Positions 1 to 13,167 of a DNA stretch of 64,000 nt are shown here, piece after piece. The DNA lies in the NCBI GenBank assembly GCA_913775795.1, contig CAJYLT010000060.1:62001-126000 (forward strand). Reading direction: 5' to 3'. The translations under genes were made by a program, and so were the position numbers. How positions within the stretch are numbered: the stretch's first letter is position 1; each line of letters begins with the position of its first letter. The notes beneath the pieces were generated by a model. The model did no database searches, was not told the origin of the DNA, and was given only the letters and a program-made list of their open reading frames with translations. The DNA comes from an uncultured Sphingomonas sp. (GTDB taxonomy: Bacteria > Pseudomonadota > Alphaproteobacteria > Sphingomonadales > Sphingomonadaceae).

Positions 1-435
<435 letters not shown>

Positions 436-458
436 GCCCAGAGAAGGAGGGCGCGCCG

Positions 459-1343
459 ATGGCGCCGCCGCGTAAACCGCGCCCCGGCTTTTCGAGGCGC
501 GCCCAGTTCGGGCTGTTCCTCGGCTATGTCGCCGCGGCGACGGGCGCGCTGATCGGCGCGATCCTGCTCGTGCTCTCGTTCCTGCACCCGCCCGCCTATC
601 TGGCGGCGCGGGGTATATTGCGCGAGGCAACGACCCCGGTGTCGTCGGGGCTTCACTGGGTCCGCCGCCAGGTTGCCGACATTCCGCCGGGTGTAGGCGG
701 CTATTTCGGGGTCATGGGCGAGAATCGCCGGCTGAAGGCCGAGCGCGAGGCCGAGAAGAAGCTCGTCGCGCGCGCGCGCCAGCTCGTGATCGAGAATATC
801 CGCCTGCGCCGCCTGCTCCAACTGCGCGATCGCGAGGGCGAGACGGTGACCACTGCGCGCCTCGTCAACGCGACCTCGGCGAGCACACGGCGGTTCGCGA
901 CGCTCAACGCCGGGCTGTGGCAGGGCGTGCGCGCCGGCTATCCGGTGCGCGGGCCGGAGGGGCTGATCGGCCGCGTGCTGGAGGTGAGCCCCAATACCGC
1001 GCGCGTCCTGCTCGCGGTCGATCCCGAGAGCATCATTCCGGTGCGCCGCGTGCGCGACGGGATGCCGGCGATCGCGACGGGCCGCGGCGACGGGCTGATC
1101 GAGGTGCGCGTCGCGGGCATCGCCAACATGCCCTACCGCGCGGGCGACGTGTTCGTCACCTCCGGCGCGGGCGGGCTCTATCCCCCGGGCATCCCCGTCG
1201 CCCGCGTGATGCGCAACGCCCGCGACACCGCAGAGGCACGGCCACTCGCCAATCCCGACGCGCTCGACTTCGCGCAGGTCCAGCGCCCCTATCTCCTGCC
1301 CCCCGCCCGCCCCGCCCCGCCCGAAGGCGCCACGAAGAAGTGA
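459..1343 (+). CDS. mreC: Rod shape-determining protein MreC
   Basis: This 294-residue protein has one membrane helix near the N-terminus (about residues 20-45, rich in A, L, I and V), a short coiled-coil stretch (about 85-120, with the ENIRLRRLLQLRDRE segment), then the beta-barrel periplasmic domain typical of MreC, ending in a proline-rich tail. MreC bridges cytoplasmic MreB with periplasmic PBP2 and RodA. The ATG is preceded by a strong GAAGGAGG ribosome binding site. The stop overlaps the GTG start of mreD (GTGA), so the two are probably translationally coupled. Confidence 0.95.
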   Translation: MAPPRKPRPGFSRRAQFGLFLGYVAAATGALIGAILLVLSFLHPPAYLAARGILREATTPVSSGLHWVRRQVADIPPGVGGYFGVMGENRRLKAEREAEKKLVARARQLVIENIRLRRLLQLRDREGETVTTARLVNATSASTRRFATLNAGLWQGVRAGYPVRGPEGLIGRVLEVSPNTARVLLAVDPESIIPVRRVRDGMPAIATGRGDGLIEVRVAGIANMPYRAGDVFVTSGAGGLYPPGIPVARVMRNARDTAEARPLANPDALDFAQVQRPYLLPPARPAPPEGATKK

Positions 1344-1849
1344 ACGAGCCGCTCCGCTCCGCCTTTGCCGAGCCCGAGCCGCCGCGCCGGTCGCGCCGCA
1401 TTGCGCCGGCGACGATCATGCTCGGATCGCTCGCGACGCTGCTGCCGGTCGTCTCGACGGTGCCGTGGCTGCCGCCGCTGGGCCTGATGCTGCTGGTCGG
1501 CTGGCGGCTGGTGCGGCCCGACGTACTGCGGGTCTGGGCGGGCGCGCCGCTCGGCCTGTTCGACGATCTGGTCAGCGGGCAGCCGCTGGGCAGCGCGATG
1601 CTCCTTTGGGGGGTGTCGCTGATTGTGCTGGATATGTTAGAGATGCGCCTCGTGTGGCGTGATTTCTGGCAGGACTGGCTGTTGGCGAGCGGGACGATCG
1701 CATTCTGCCTGATCGGCGGCCGGCTCATCGCCTCACCGCTGGGGGCGCACGTCGACACCGCGCTAGCGCTCCAGATCCTGCTTGCCTCGGCGCTCTATCC
1801 GCTGGTGTCGCGGCTGTGCTTCGCGCTCGACAGCAAGGGCCGGCCATGA
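1340..1849 (+). CDS. mreD: Rod shape-determining protein MreD
   Basis: This is a 169-residue, strongly hydrophobic protein with about five predicted membrane segments, the usual size and character of MreD, the integral membrane partner of MreC. I chose the GTG at 1340 because it overlaps the mreC stop by 4 bases (GTGA) and gives a normal family length; the reading frame continues open far upstream inside mreC, but that part reads as a low-complexity shadow. The stop overlaps the ATG of the PBP2 gene (ATGA). Identification leans on position between mreC and mrdA, since MreD sequences diverge fast. Confidence 0.9.
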   Translation: MNEPLRSAFAEPEPPRRSRRIAPATIMLGSLATLLPVVSTVPWLPPLGLMLLVGWRLVRPDVLRVWAGAPLGLFDDLVSGQPLGSAMLLWGVSLIVLDMLEMRLVWRDFWQDWLLASGTIAFCLIGGRLIASPLGAHVDTALALQILLASALYPLVSRLCFALDSKGRP

Positions 1850-3801
1850 GCGGCCCTATCCGCCAGGTCACCGAGGCTGCGCAGGCTTTCACCTTCTCGC
1901 GCCGGGCATTTGCGCTCAGTGCCGGCCAGCTTGGCGTCGGCGCGCTACTCGCCGGCCGCATGGCGTGGCTGTCGGTCGCCGAGAACGAACGGTACAAGCT
2001 CCTGTCCGAGAGCAATCGCGTCAACCTGACGCTGATCCCGCCGCGGCGTGGGTGGATCGTCGATCGCGCCGGCCATGCGATCGCCAACAACCGCACCGAT
2101 TTCCGCATCGACCTGATCCCCGAGCGGGTCGAGGATGCGACGCGAGTGCTCGCCGATCTCGCGCGGCTCTTGAAGCTCGACCCGAGCGAGGTCGAGCGGA
2201 TCACCAAGGAACTGGAGCGTGCCCGCGGGTTGCAACCCGTGCCGGTGGCGGAGAACCTCGACTGGGACCGCTATGCCGCGGTCGTCGTGCGCCAGCCCGA
2301 ATTGCCGGGCGTCGCGCCGACGCAGGGCTATGCGCGCAACTATCCTGCGGGCGCGGCGGTCGCGCATCTGGTCGGCTATGTCGGTACGCCGTCGGCCGAG
2401 CAGTACAAGGAAAGCAAGGACCCGCTCTACCTCGCGCCCGGTTTCAAGCTCGGCAAGGACGGGCTTGAAAAGGCGCTGGAGCCGAAGCTGCGCGGCACGC
2501 CCGGCGCACGCCGGGTCGAAGTGACGGCGCGCGGTCGCCCGGTCCGCGATCTCGACACGCGCCGCGACGTGCCGGGCCAGACGGTCAAGCTCACCATCGA
2601 CGCAGGACTTCAGGAATATGCCGCCCGGCGCCTGGGCAACGAAAGCGGCAGCGCGGTCGTCATCGATGCGCGCACGGGCGGCATCCTCGCGATGGCGTCG
2701 ATGCCGGCCTATGACCCCAACAGCTTTTCGGACGGCATCAGCCGCCTCGAATGGGGGATGCTGAGCGAGGACGACCACCTGCCGCTCACGAACAAGGTGC
2801 TGCAGGGGCTTTATCCGCCGGGCTCCACATTCAAGCCCGCGACCGCGATCGCGGCGCTGCGTGCGGGGATCGATCCGGAGCGGACGGTCTATTGCAATGG
2901 CGGCTATCAGTTGGGCAACCGCTTCTTCCGGTGCCTCGGGCGGCACGGGTCGGTCAATCTGCACCGGGCGATCGCCAAGAGCTGCAATACCTATTTCTAT
3001 ACGATGGGCCGTGACGTCGGCATGGACGGCGTCGCGGCGGCGGCGCGGCAGCTGGGCCTGGGCGCCGAATATCCGCTGCCCTTCCCGTCGCAGCGTTACG
3101 GCACGATCCCCGATCCGGCGTGGAAGCTGCGAAAGTACAAGGAAAGCTGGCGCCCGGCCGATACGCTCAATGCCTCAATCGGTCAGGGCTATATCCTCGC
3201 CAGCCCGCTCCAGCTCGCCGTACAGGCGTCGCGGATCGCGTCGGGTCGCGAGCTGATGCCGCGCATCCTTGCCGACGCGCCGATCGTCGGGCCAATGCTC
3301 GACGTGCCGCAGGAGCGGATGGCGATGATCCGCTCGGGCATGGACGAGGTGGTGAACGGCGCCGGCACCGCGGTGCGCAGCCGGCTTCAGCTCGATGGCA
3401 TCCGCATGGGCGGCAAGACCGGCACTGCGCAGGTGCGGCGCATCGCTGGCGGCGCGCGCGGCGGGCTCAACGTGCCTTGGAAATACCGCGACCACGGCCT
3501 GTTCATCGGCTTCGCGCCGGTCGAGAACCCGCTCTACGCCGTCGCCGTGGTGATCGAGCACGGCATGTCCGGCTCCGGCGCCGCCGCGCCGGTGGCGCGC
3601 GACCTCCTCACCTATCTGTTCGACCGGCCCAAGGCGATGGCGACGCTCGAGGCGTTCGAGAAGCAGTGGGGCGGCGACCTCAACGCGCGGATGGCGGCGA
3701 AGGCCGAGGCCTATCGCCTCGTCAAGCAGGCGCCGATCCCGATCGCCACCCCCTCCCCCCATCCGGAAGCGACACCGCCAGCGGCGGGGGACCGCGAGTG
3801 A
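1846..3801 (+). CDS. mrdA: Penicillin-binding protein 2 (elongasome transpeptidase)
   Basis: PBP2 cross-links peptidoglycan during side-wall elongation together with RodA. The 651-residue product has an N-terminal membrane anchor (about residues 22-45), a PBP dimerisation domain with the RGWIVDRAGHAIANN segment, and a transpeptidase domain. The catalytic serine is in the STFK motif at about S327, and the KTG triad motif is at about K524 (GGKTGTAQ). The ATG at 1846 overlaps the mreD stop and is preferred over an in-frame ATG at 1816, which lies inside mreD. The C-terminal tail is proline-rich. Its stop overlaps the rodA GTG start. Confidence 0.95.
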   Translation: MSGPIRQVTEAAQAFTFSRRAFALSAGQLGVGALLAGRMAWLSVAENERYKLLSESNRVNLTLIPPRRGWIVDRAGHAIANNRTDFRIDLIPERVEDATRVLADLARLLKLDPSEVERITKELERARGLQPVPVAENLDWDRYAAVVVRQPELPGVAPTQGYARNYPAGAAVAHLVGYVGTPSAEQYKESKDPLYLAPGFKLGKDGLEKALEPKLRGTPGARRVEVTARGRPVRDLDTRRDVPGQTVKLTIDAGLQEYAARRLGNESGSAVVIDARTGGILAMASMPAYDPNSFSDGISRLEWGMLSEDDHLPLTNKVLQGLYPPGSTFKPATAIAALRAGIDPERTVYCNGGYQLGNRFFRCLGRHGSVNLHRAIAKSCNTYFYTMGRDVGMDGVAAAARQLGLGAEYPLPFPSQRYGTIPDPAWKLRKYKESWRPADTLNASIGQGYILASPLQLAVQASRIASGRELMPRILADAPIVGPMLDVPQERMAMIRSGMDEVVNGAGTAVRSRLQLDGIRMGGKTGTAQVRRIAGGARGGLNVPWKYRDHGLFIGFAPVENPLYAVAVVIEHGMSGSGAAAPVARDLLTYLFDRPKAMATLEAFEKQWGGDLNARMAAKAEAYRLVKQAPIPIATPSPHPEATPPAAGDRE

Positions 3802-4922
3802 GGCTCGCCGAACTGATCCCGGCGCCGATCGCGCAGCTGCCCTGGCATATTCTGTTCCTGATCCTGGCGATCGGCGGCTTCGGCACCGTCGTGCTCTTCT
3901 CGGCCGCGGGGGGCAGCTTTACGCCCTGGGCGTGGTCGCAGGGGATCAGGCTGCTCGTCTTTCTCGGGCTCGCTGTCGTCCTCTCCTGGGTACCGATGCG
4001 CTTCTGGGAGAAGATCGCGCTGCCCGGCTACGGCATCACGCTGGCCGCGCTGGTCGCGGTCGAGTTGCTGGGCGCGGTGAAGGGGGGCAGCCAGCGCTGG
4101 CTCGACCTCGGCTTCATCCGGTTGCAGCCGTCCGAGTTCATGAAGCTATTCATGGTCCTTGCAGCCGCCCGCTTCTACGCGATGCTGCCGGGGGCGGAGG
4201 TGCGTCGGTTAAGCGGGATCTGGCCGGCGGTCGGCCTGATCGCGATGCCCGCGGCGCTGGTGATGCTGCAGCCCGATCTCGGCACTGCGCTCATGATTAC
4301 CGGCGGCGGAATCGTCATCATGTTCCTGGCCGGGGTGCCGCTGCGCCTGTTCATCGGCGGTGCGCTGGGGCTGGCGCTGTTCGTGCCGATCGCTGTCAAC
4401 TACATCCTCCACGACTATCAGCGCAATCGGGTGCTGATTTTCATGAACCCGGAAGCCGATCCGCTCGGCACCGGCTATCACATCAGCCAGTCGAAGATTG
4501 CGATCGGGTCGGGCGGGCTGTTCGGCAAAGGCTTCCTTCAGGGTACGCAGAGCCATCTCGACTATCTACCGGAGGGGCATACCGACTTCGTCTTCGCCAC
4601 CATGGCGGAGGAATGGGGCCTTGTAGGCGGCGTGCTGCTGATCCTCGCCTTCATGCTGCTGATCCGCTGGGGGATGAACGTGGCGGGCCGCTCGCCCTCG
4701 CGCTTCGGACGGCTGGCGGCGGCGGGTCTGGCGACGACAATCTTCTTCTACGTGGCGATCAACCTGCTGATGGTCATGGGCTTCGCGCCCGTCGTCGGCA
4801 TTCCGCTTCCGCTCGTCAGCTTCGGCGGTTCGGCGCAGATGACGGTGCTGATCTGCGTCGGCGTGCTGATGTCGATCGACCGCGCGTCGCGCCCGAAACC
4901 CGGTTTCCGCCGCCTCATCTGA
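3798..4922 (+). CDS. rodA: Rod shape-determining protein RodA (SEDS peptidoglycan glycosyltransferase)
   Basis: RodA polymerises lipid II into glycan strands as the partner of PBP2. The 374-residue product has the polytopic membrane profile of SEDS proteins and the conserved segments GGSQRWLDLGFIRLQPSEFMK, QPDLGTALM, and the C-terminal GIPLPLVSFGGSA signature. It starts at a GTG that overlaps the mrdA stop (GTGA), so the whole mreC-mreD-mrdA-rodA chain is coupled through 4-bp overlaps. It is the last gene of the operon; tRNA-Lys lies 100 bp downstream on the same strand. Confidence 0.95.
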   Translation: MRLAELIPAPIAQLPWHILFLILAIGGFGTVVLFSAAGGSFTPWAWSQGIRLLVFLGLAVVLSWVPMRFWEKIALPGYGITLAALVAVELLGAVKGGSQRWLDLGFIRLQPSEFMKLFMVLAAARFYAMLPGAEVRRLSGIWPAVGLIAMPAALVMLQPDLGTALMITGGGIVIMFLAGVPLRLFIGGALGLALFVPIAVNYILHDYQRNRVLIFMNPEADPLGTGYHISQSKIAIGSGGLFGKGFLQGTQSHLDYLPEGHTDFVFATMAEEWGLVGGVLLILAFMLLIRWGMNVAGRSPSRFGRLAAAGLATTIFFYVAINLLMVMGFAPVVGIPLPLVSFGGSAQMTVLICVGVLMSIDRASRPKPGFRRLI

Positions 4923-5022
4923 AAAAAGTGAAAAAAGGGGTTGCTGCCCAAGGGGACCACTGTTAGTGGCGCGCTTCCCGACGGGGAACGGGCCGCAGCC
5001 GGCCGGTTTCTCCTCCCGGAAT

Positions 5023-5098
<76 letters not shown>

Positions 5099-5133
5099 TT
5101 CCCCTCAAATCGATATTGCCCCCTCCGGGCGCC

Positions 5134-6126
5134 CTAGCGATCGAGCGCGAGGAGCGCGAAGGTCGCGAGCCAGTGTTCGCCCATATAGTCGTCGCCCAGA
5201 TGCGGCAGGCTGGCGGCCAGATGGCGGACCGCGCTCGCCTCCGCGACGCTGCCGATCGGGTGATCGGCGCCCAGCGCGGCGCCGATTTCGCGCCAGCACC
5301 AAGCCCGGCTCAGGTTGAGGCCGTCGAGATGCGCGATCTTGCCGTCGCTGCGGTCTGAAACCCGGGCGGGGGTGAACAATGTCGCCGGATCGCCCGCCGC
5401 GGCGCGGGGCAGGAAGCCGGCGAACCAGTCCCCGAACGCCCCGGCGCCGAGCACGCGACTCATCAGCAGCGCCTCGCACAGGGCGGGCGACAGGAACTCG
5501 TCGCCGCCCGGCTCCCACGCCTGACAATCGCGGTCGTCCCCGAACCAGCCGGTCGCCGCGCTGACGATCGCGTCGCGAAGATGCGGGTCGCGGTCCCCGG
5601 CCCAGTCCCAGGCGAGCGTCAGCGCGAACGCGATGTTGAAATGCGTGCCGACCCGCAGCGGGTAGGTCAGTCGCGGCAGGAACGTCGCCAGCCGGTCGGC
5701 CAGCAACCGCGCGAGCGGTGCCAGCGCCCCTCCCCAACCCGCCTCGTGGCGAGCCGCCTCGCCATGCAGCGCCAGCGCCCATGCCCAGCCATAGGGCCGC
5801 TCGAACCCGGCAGCGCCCGGCCGCCGAAAATAGGCAATTTCGCCCGCGACCTTTTCGCCCGTGAACGTCGCATCGGCACGCGTGCGGATCGCGGGGGCAA
5901 GGTCCAGATCGGGGAAGCGGCGGATCAGGCGCAGGAGCTGCCACCAGCCATGGACGCAACTGTGCCAGTCGAAGCTGCCATAGAAGATCGGGTGCAGCGC
6001 CGAGGGCGTCCGCGCGTCCTCCGGCCCGTTCAGCACGTGCATCAGCACGTTTGGATATTCGCGATCGATATGCCCGAAGGTCATCGCGGCGAAACGAGCG
6101 GCGGTGTCGTAATTGAGTTGAGTCAT
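5134..6126 (-). CDS. DUF2891 family protein, last gene of the 5-oxoproline operon
   Basis: This 330-residue soluble protein is recognisable as DUF2891 by the segments HPIFYGSFDWHSCVHGWW near the N-terminus, ERPYGWAWALAL in the middle and LPHLGDDYMGEHWLATFA at the C-terminus. It is rich in aromatic residues and histidines, and the alpha-helical pattern suggests an alpha/alpha-barrel-like fold, although that is inference. No biochemical function is known to me for the family. Its ATG overlaps the stop of the DUF979 transporter gene by 4 bases, so it is translated with the 5-oxoprolinase and putative 5-oxoproline transporter genes and probably acts in the same pathway. No signal peptide is visible. 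Confidence 0.85.
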   Translation of the reverse strand: MTQLNYDTAARFAAMTFGHIDREYPNVLMHVLNGPEDARTPSALHPIFYGSFDWHSCVHGWWQLLRLIRRFPDLDLAPAIRTRADATFTGEKVAGEIAYFRRPGAAGFERPYGWAWALALHGEAARHEAGWGGALAPLARLLADRLATFLPRLTYPLRVGTHFNIAFALTLAWDWAGDRDPHLRDAIVSAATGWFGDDRDCQAWEPGGDEFLSPALCEALLMSRVLGAGAFGDWFAGFLPRAAAGDPATLFTPARVSDRSDGKIAHLDGLNLSRAWCWREIGAALGADHPIGSVAEASAVRHLAASLPHLGDDYMGEHWLATFALLALDR

Positions 6127-7028
6127 GCGACCATCAGGTAGAGAAGCGCGATGTTGAACGCGAGCAGCGGCAGCGCGGTCGGTACCTGTGCCCGGATCAC
6201 GCCATACCTGTCCTTAAGATCGAGGAGGGCGGCCGGCAGCAGGTTGAAGTTGGCCGCCATCGGCGTGAGCAGCGTGCCGCAGAACCCCGCCAGCATGCCC
6301 ACCGCCGCAACGATCGCCGGATCGCCCCCCGCCCCGCGGATGAGGAGCGGCACGCCGACCGCTGCCGCCATCACCGGGAACGCGGCAAAGGCGTTGCCCA
6401 TCACGATCGTGAACAGCGCCATGCCCAGGCCATAGGCGGCGACCGCACCGACGATGCTCCCCGCCGGAATGACGGCGCCGATCAGCCGGCCGACCACTTC
6501 GCCCACCCCGGCCAGCGCGAACACCGCGCCGAGGCTGGCGAGCATCTGCGGCATCACCGCGACCCAGCCGATGTCGTCGATCAGGCCGCGCCCGGCGACA
6601 AACGGCTCATGAAGCCGCGCGCGCAGGAGCCAAGCACACAGAACCAGCGCGATCAGCGTGCCTATCGTCAGCGCGACGAGGGTCGCCTGCTTGGGGTCGA
6701 CCCAGCCGGGAAACGCCTTGAACGCCAGCGTCCCGAGCACCGCGGTCGCCGGAATGACGAGCGCGGGCGCGAACACGCGGGCGCCGTACCGATCCTCGGC
6801 CGGCGGCGCGGGCTCGGCACGGCGCATCCGGCCCGAGGCGGCGATGCCGACCAGCGCGAGGACGAGCACGCCGTTGGCGATATCGCCCAGGCGGTCGCCG
6901 GCCAGGAAGGACAGTGCGATCAACCCGTGGAACGCCGCATTGGCCCAGCGCCGGTCACGAACGCTCGACACCGCGAAGATCGCGAACACCGCGCCCGCGA
7001 CGCCATAGACGAGGTCGAGGCCGATCAC
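6123..7028 (-). CDS. Putative 5-oxoproline transporter, DUF979 family subunit
   Basis: A 301-residue polytopic membrane protein with about eight to nine hydrophobic segments. The sequence matches the DUF979 style, including GNAFAAFPVMAAAVGVPLLI and CGTLLTPMAANFNLLPAALL. DUF979 and DUF969 proteins occur as pairs next to 5-oxoprolinase genes and have been proposed to form a 5-oxoproline transporter. I chose the GTG at 7028 because it overlaps the DUF969 stop (GTGA); an in-frame start at 7058 would lie inside the DUF969 gene. The stop overlaps the DUF2891 start. Transport activity is inferred from context only. Confidence 0.82.
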   Translation of the reverse strand: MIGLDLVYGVAGAVFAIFAVSSVRDRRWANAAFHGLIALSFLAGDRLGDIANGVLVLALVGIAASGRMRRAEPAPPAEDRYGARVFAPALVIPATAVLGTLAFKAFPGWVDPKQATLVALTIGTLIALVLCAWLLRARLHEPFVAGRGLIDDIGWVAVMPQMLASLGAVFALAGVGEVVGRLIGAVIPAGSIVGAVAAYGLGMALFTIVMGNAFAAFPVMAAAVGVPLLIRGAGGDPAIVAAVGMLAGFCGTLLTPMAANFNLLPAALLDLKDRYGVIRAQVPTALPLLAFNIALLYLMVA

Positions 7029-7680
7029 AGCCGCCGTCCCATCCGGCGGTCGAGCCACAGCAGTCGCCCGCCATGGATCAAGAACGCCGCGATCGCGGTC
7101 GGGATCGCCCAGACCGAAAGCTGGAACGGTTCGAGCACGATGCCGTACCCCTCCAGCACGCCCTTCATCAGCAGGATCGACCCGATCGCGATGAAGATGT
7201 CCTCGCCGAAGAACAGCCCGATATTGTCGGTGGCGGCAGCCATCGCCTTTACCCGTTCGCCCTCGCCCGCATCGCCGACCTGCCGCTCCGCCGCGGCCTC
7301 CGCCATCGGCGCGACGAGGGGCCGGACGGTCTGCGCCGGGCCGCCAACCGAGGTGAGGCCCAGTGCCGCGGTCACCTGTCGGAACAGGAGATAGCCGAGG
7401 AGCAATCGGCCAGCGGTCGCGGCCTTCAGTCTTGCGACGAATGCACGCGCGCGGGTCTGCAGCCCGCGGCGCTCGAGCAGGCCGATCACCGGCAGCACCA
7501 TGTAGATGGCGGTCACGTACCGCGTCTCGTTGAACGCATGGCCGAACGTGCCGAGGATGCGGACGGGGTCGAGCCCGGCGGCGAGCCCCGTCACCGCGGC
7601 GGAGGCGACGATGACGAGCAGCGGGTTGAACCGCAGCAGGAACCCGCCCGCGATCGCGGCGATGCCGGCGAGGACGAGCA

Positions 7681-7681
<1 letters not shown>
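7025..7681 (-). CDS. Putative 5-oxoproline transporter, DUF969 family subunit
   Basis: A 218-residue membrane protein with about five to six hydrophobic segments and the DUF969 hallmarks MVLPVIGLLERRGLQ and ATDNIGLFFGEDIFIAIGSI. It is the expected partner of the DUF979 protein encoded next. The start ATG at 7681 overlaps the stop of the 5-oxoprolinase gene (ATGA), so enzyme and transporter are translationally coupled. The proposed role is uptake of pyroglutamate for the enzyme; this is an association-based assignment and no catalytic motif proves it. Confidence 0.83.
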
Positions 7682-11238
<3,557 letters not shown>

Positions 11239-11300
11239 GCCGCGTGTCTGGCATCCTTCGGCCCCTTGGGGAAGCGCGTCCGGCCTGCTAGGCGGCGGCG

Positions 11301-13139
11301 ATGCTCAACTTGAACGACGTGACCGTGCGCCTTGGCGGCCGGACCATCATCGACGGCGCCAGCGCGCGCCTGCCGCCGAAGGGGCGCATCGGCCTCATCG
11401 GGCGGAACGGCGCGGGCAAGACGACGCTGGTGCGCACGATCACCGGCGGGATCGAGGCCGATGCCGGCAGCATCGACATGCCCCGCGGCGCGCGCCTCGG
11501 CTATATCGCGCAGGAAGCACCCGCGGGGGACAAGACGCCGTTCGAGACGGTGCTCGCCGCCGATACCGAACGCGCGGCGCTGATGATCGAGAGCGAAACG
11601 TGCGAGGACCCCGATCGCCTGGGCGACGTGTACGAGCGGCTGATCGCGATCGACGCCTATACCGCGCCGTCGCGCGCGGCGCAGATCCTCGTCGGGCTGG
11701 GCTTCGACGAGGCGATGCAGCAGCGGCCGCTCGACAGCTTTTCGGGCGGGTGGAAGATGCGCGTGGCGCTCGCCAGCCTGCTCTTCTCGCAGCCCGACCT
11801 GCTGCTTCTCGACGAGCCCTCGAACCACCTCGATCTCGAAGCGGTCATGTGGCTCGAGGATTTCCTCAAATCCTACCCCGCGACGATCCTTCTGGTCAGC
11901 CACGAGCGCGATTTCCTCAACAACGTCGTCGACCACATCCTGCATCTGGGCGGCGGCAAGTTGACGCTCTATCCCGGCGGCTACGACGCGTTCGAGCGGC
12001 AGCGGGCCGAGCGGCAGGCTCAGATCGCCTCCGCGCGCGCCAAGCAGCAGGCGGAGCGCGAGAAGCTACAGGACTATGTCGCGCGCAATTCCGCTCGCGC
12101 CTCCACCGCCAAGCAGGCGCAGGCGCGCGCGAAGATGCTGGCCAAGATGCAGCCGATCGCCGAGCTGATCGACGATCCGACGCTGTCGTTCGGCTTCCCC
12201 GATCCAGAGGAACTGCGCCCGCCGCTGGTCACGCTCGACATGGCCGCCGTCGGTTACGACGCGGTGCCGATCCTCAAGCGCCTGAATCTTCGGCTCGATC
12301 CAGACGATCGCCTCGCGCTGCTGGGGCGCAACGGGAACGGCAAGACGACGCTCGCGCGGCTGCTGGCGGCGCAATTGCCGGCGATGGAAGGCGGCATGAA
12401 CGCCAGCGGCAAGATGCGCGTCGGCTATTTCACCCAGTATCAGGTGGAGGAGCTGGACCGCGACGAAACGCCGCTCCAGCACATGACGATCGCGATGAAG
12501 GGCGCCTCGCCCGGCGCGGTGCGGGCGCAGCTCGGCCGGTTCGGGTTCGCGGGGCAGAAGGCGACGACGCAGGTGGGCAAGCTGTCGGGCGGCGAGCGCG
12601 CGCGCCTGGCCCTGGCGCTCATCACCCGCGATGCGCCGCACATGCTGATCCTCGACGAGCCGACCAACCACCTTGACGTCGATGCGCGCGAGGCGCTGAT
12701 CCAGGCGCTCAACGCCTATACCGGCGCGGTGGTGATCGTCAGCCACGATCGCCACATGATCGAAATGACCGCCGATCGCCTCGTGCTGGTCGACAACGGC
12801 ACCGCGCGCGATTTCGACGGATCGGTCGACGATTACATCGCGATGATCCTCGGCAAGGAGCCGCCCGCCAGGGCAGAGGCGCGTGCGACCGAGAAGAAGT
12901 CGGGCTTTGACCGCGACCAGCTCAAGGCGCTGCGCCAGCGAGCCAAGGCGGCGGAGACCGATCTCGCCAAGCTGACCGAGCAGCGTGAGGCAATCGACCG
13001 CGCGCTCGCCGATCCGGCAAAGGCGACGCAGTCGGTCAGCGACCTGATGAAACGCCGCAGCGAACTCGACGCCGCGGTCGATGCGGCGGAAGCCGCGTGG
13101 ATGGAAGCGACCGAGGCGCTGGAGATGACCGCCGCCTGA
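11301..13139 (+). CDS. ABC-F family ATP-binding protein (YheS-like)
   Basis: ABC-F proteins carry two ABC ATPase domains and no membrane part; they act on the ribosome rather than in transport. The 612-residue product has Walker A motifs GRNGAGKTT and GRNGNGKTT, the signatures DSFSGGWKMRV and LSGGERARLAL, and Walker B segments LLLLDEPSNHLDLE and LILDEPTNHLDVD. The linker between them is the charged helical arm (about residues 230-290, with KQAQARAKMLAKM) that reaches the P-site tRNA in this family. A C-terminal basic coiled coil (about 540-610) completes the architecture. The FSGGW signature and overall layout resemble E. coli YheS more than EttA. It is convergent with the GMC gene. Confidence 0.9.
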   Translation: MLNLNDVTVRLGGRTIIDGASARLPPKGRIGLIGRNGAGKTTLVRTITGGIEADAGSIDMPRGARLGYIAQEAPAGDKTPFETVLAADTERAALMIESETCEDPDRLGDVYERLIAIDAYTAPSRAAQILVGLGFDEAMQQRPLDSFSGGWKMRVALASLLFSQPDLLLLDEPSNHLDLEAVMWLEDFLKSYPATILLVSHERDFLNNVVDHILHLGGGKLTLYPGGYDAFERQRAERQAQIASARAKQQAEREKLQDYVARNSARASTAKQAQARAKMLAKMQPIAELIDDPTLSFGFPDPEELRPPLVTLDMAAVGYDAVPILKRLNLRLDPDDRLALLGRNGNGKTTLARLLAAQLPAMEGGMNASGKMRVGYFTQYQVEELDRDETPLQHMTIAMKGASPGAVRAQLGRFGFAGQKATTQVGKLSGGERARLALALITRDAPHMLILDEPTNHLDVDAREALIQALNAYTGAVVIVSHDRHMIEMTADRLVLVDNGTARDFDGSVDDYIAMILGKEPPARAEARATEKKSGFDRDQLKALRQRAKAAETDLAKLTEQREAIDRALADPAKATQSVSDLMKRRSELDAAVDAAEAAWMEATEALEMTAA

Positions 13140-13167
13140 ACCCCGAGAGGCCCAGGCGGCGGGACCG

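Noticed and set aside
4922..5022. Possible tRNA promoter (TTGCTG and TGTTAG)
   Set aside because: The spacing is only about 14 bp and both boxes match the consensus poorly.
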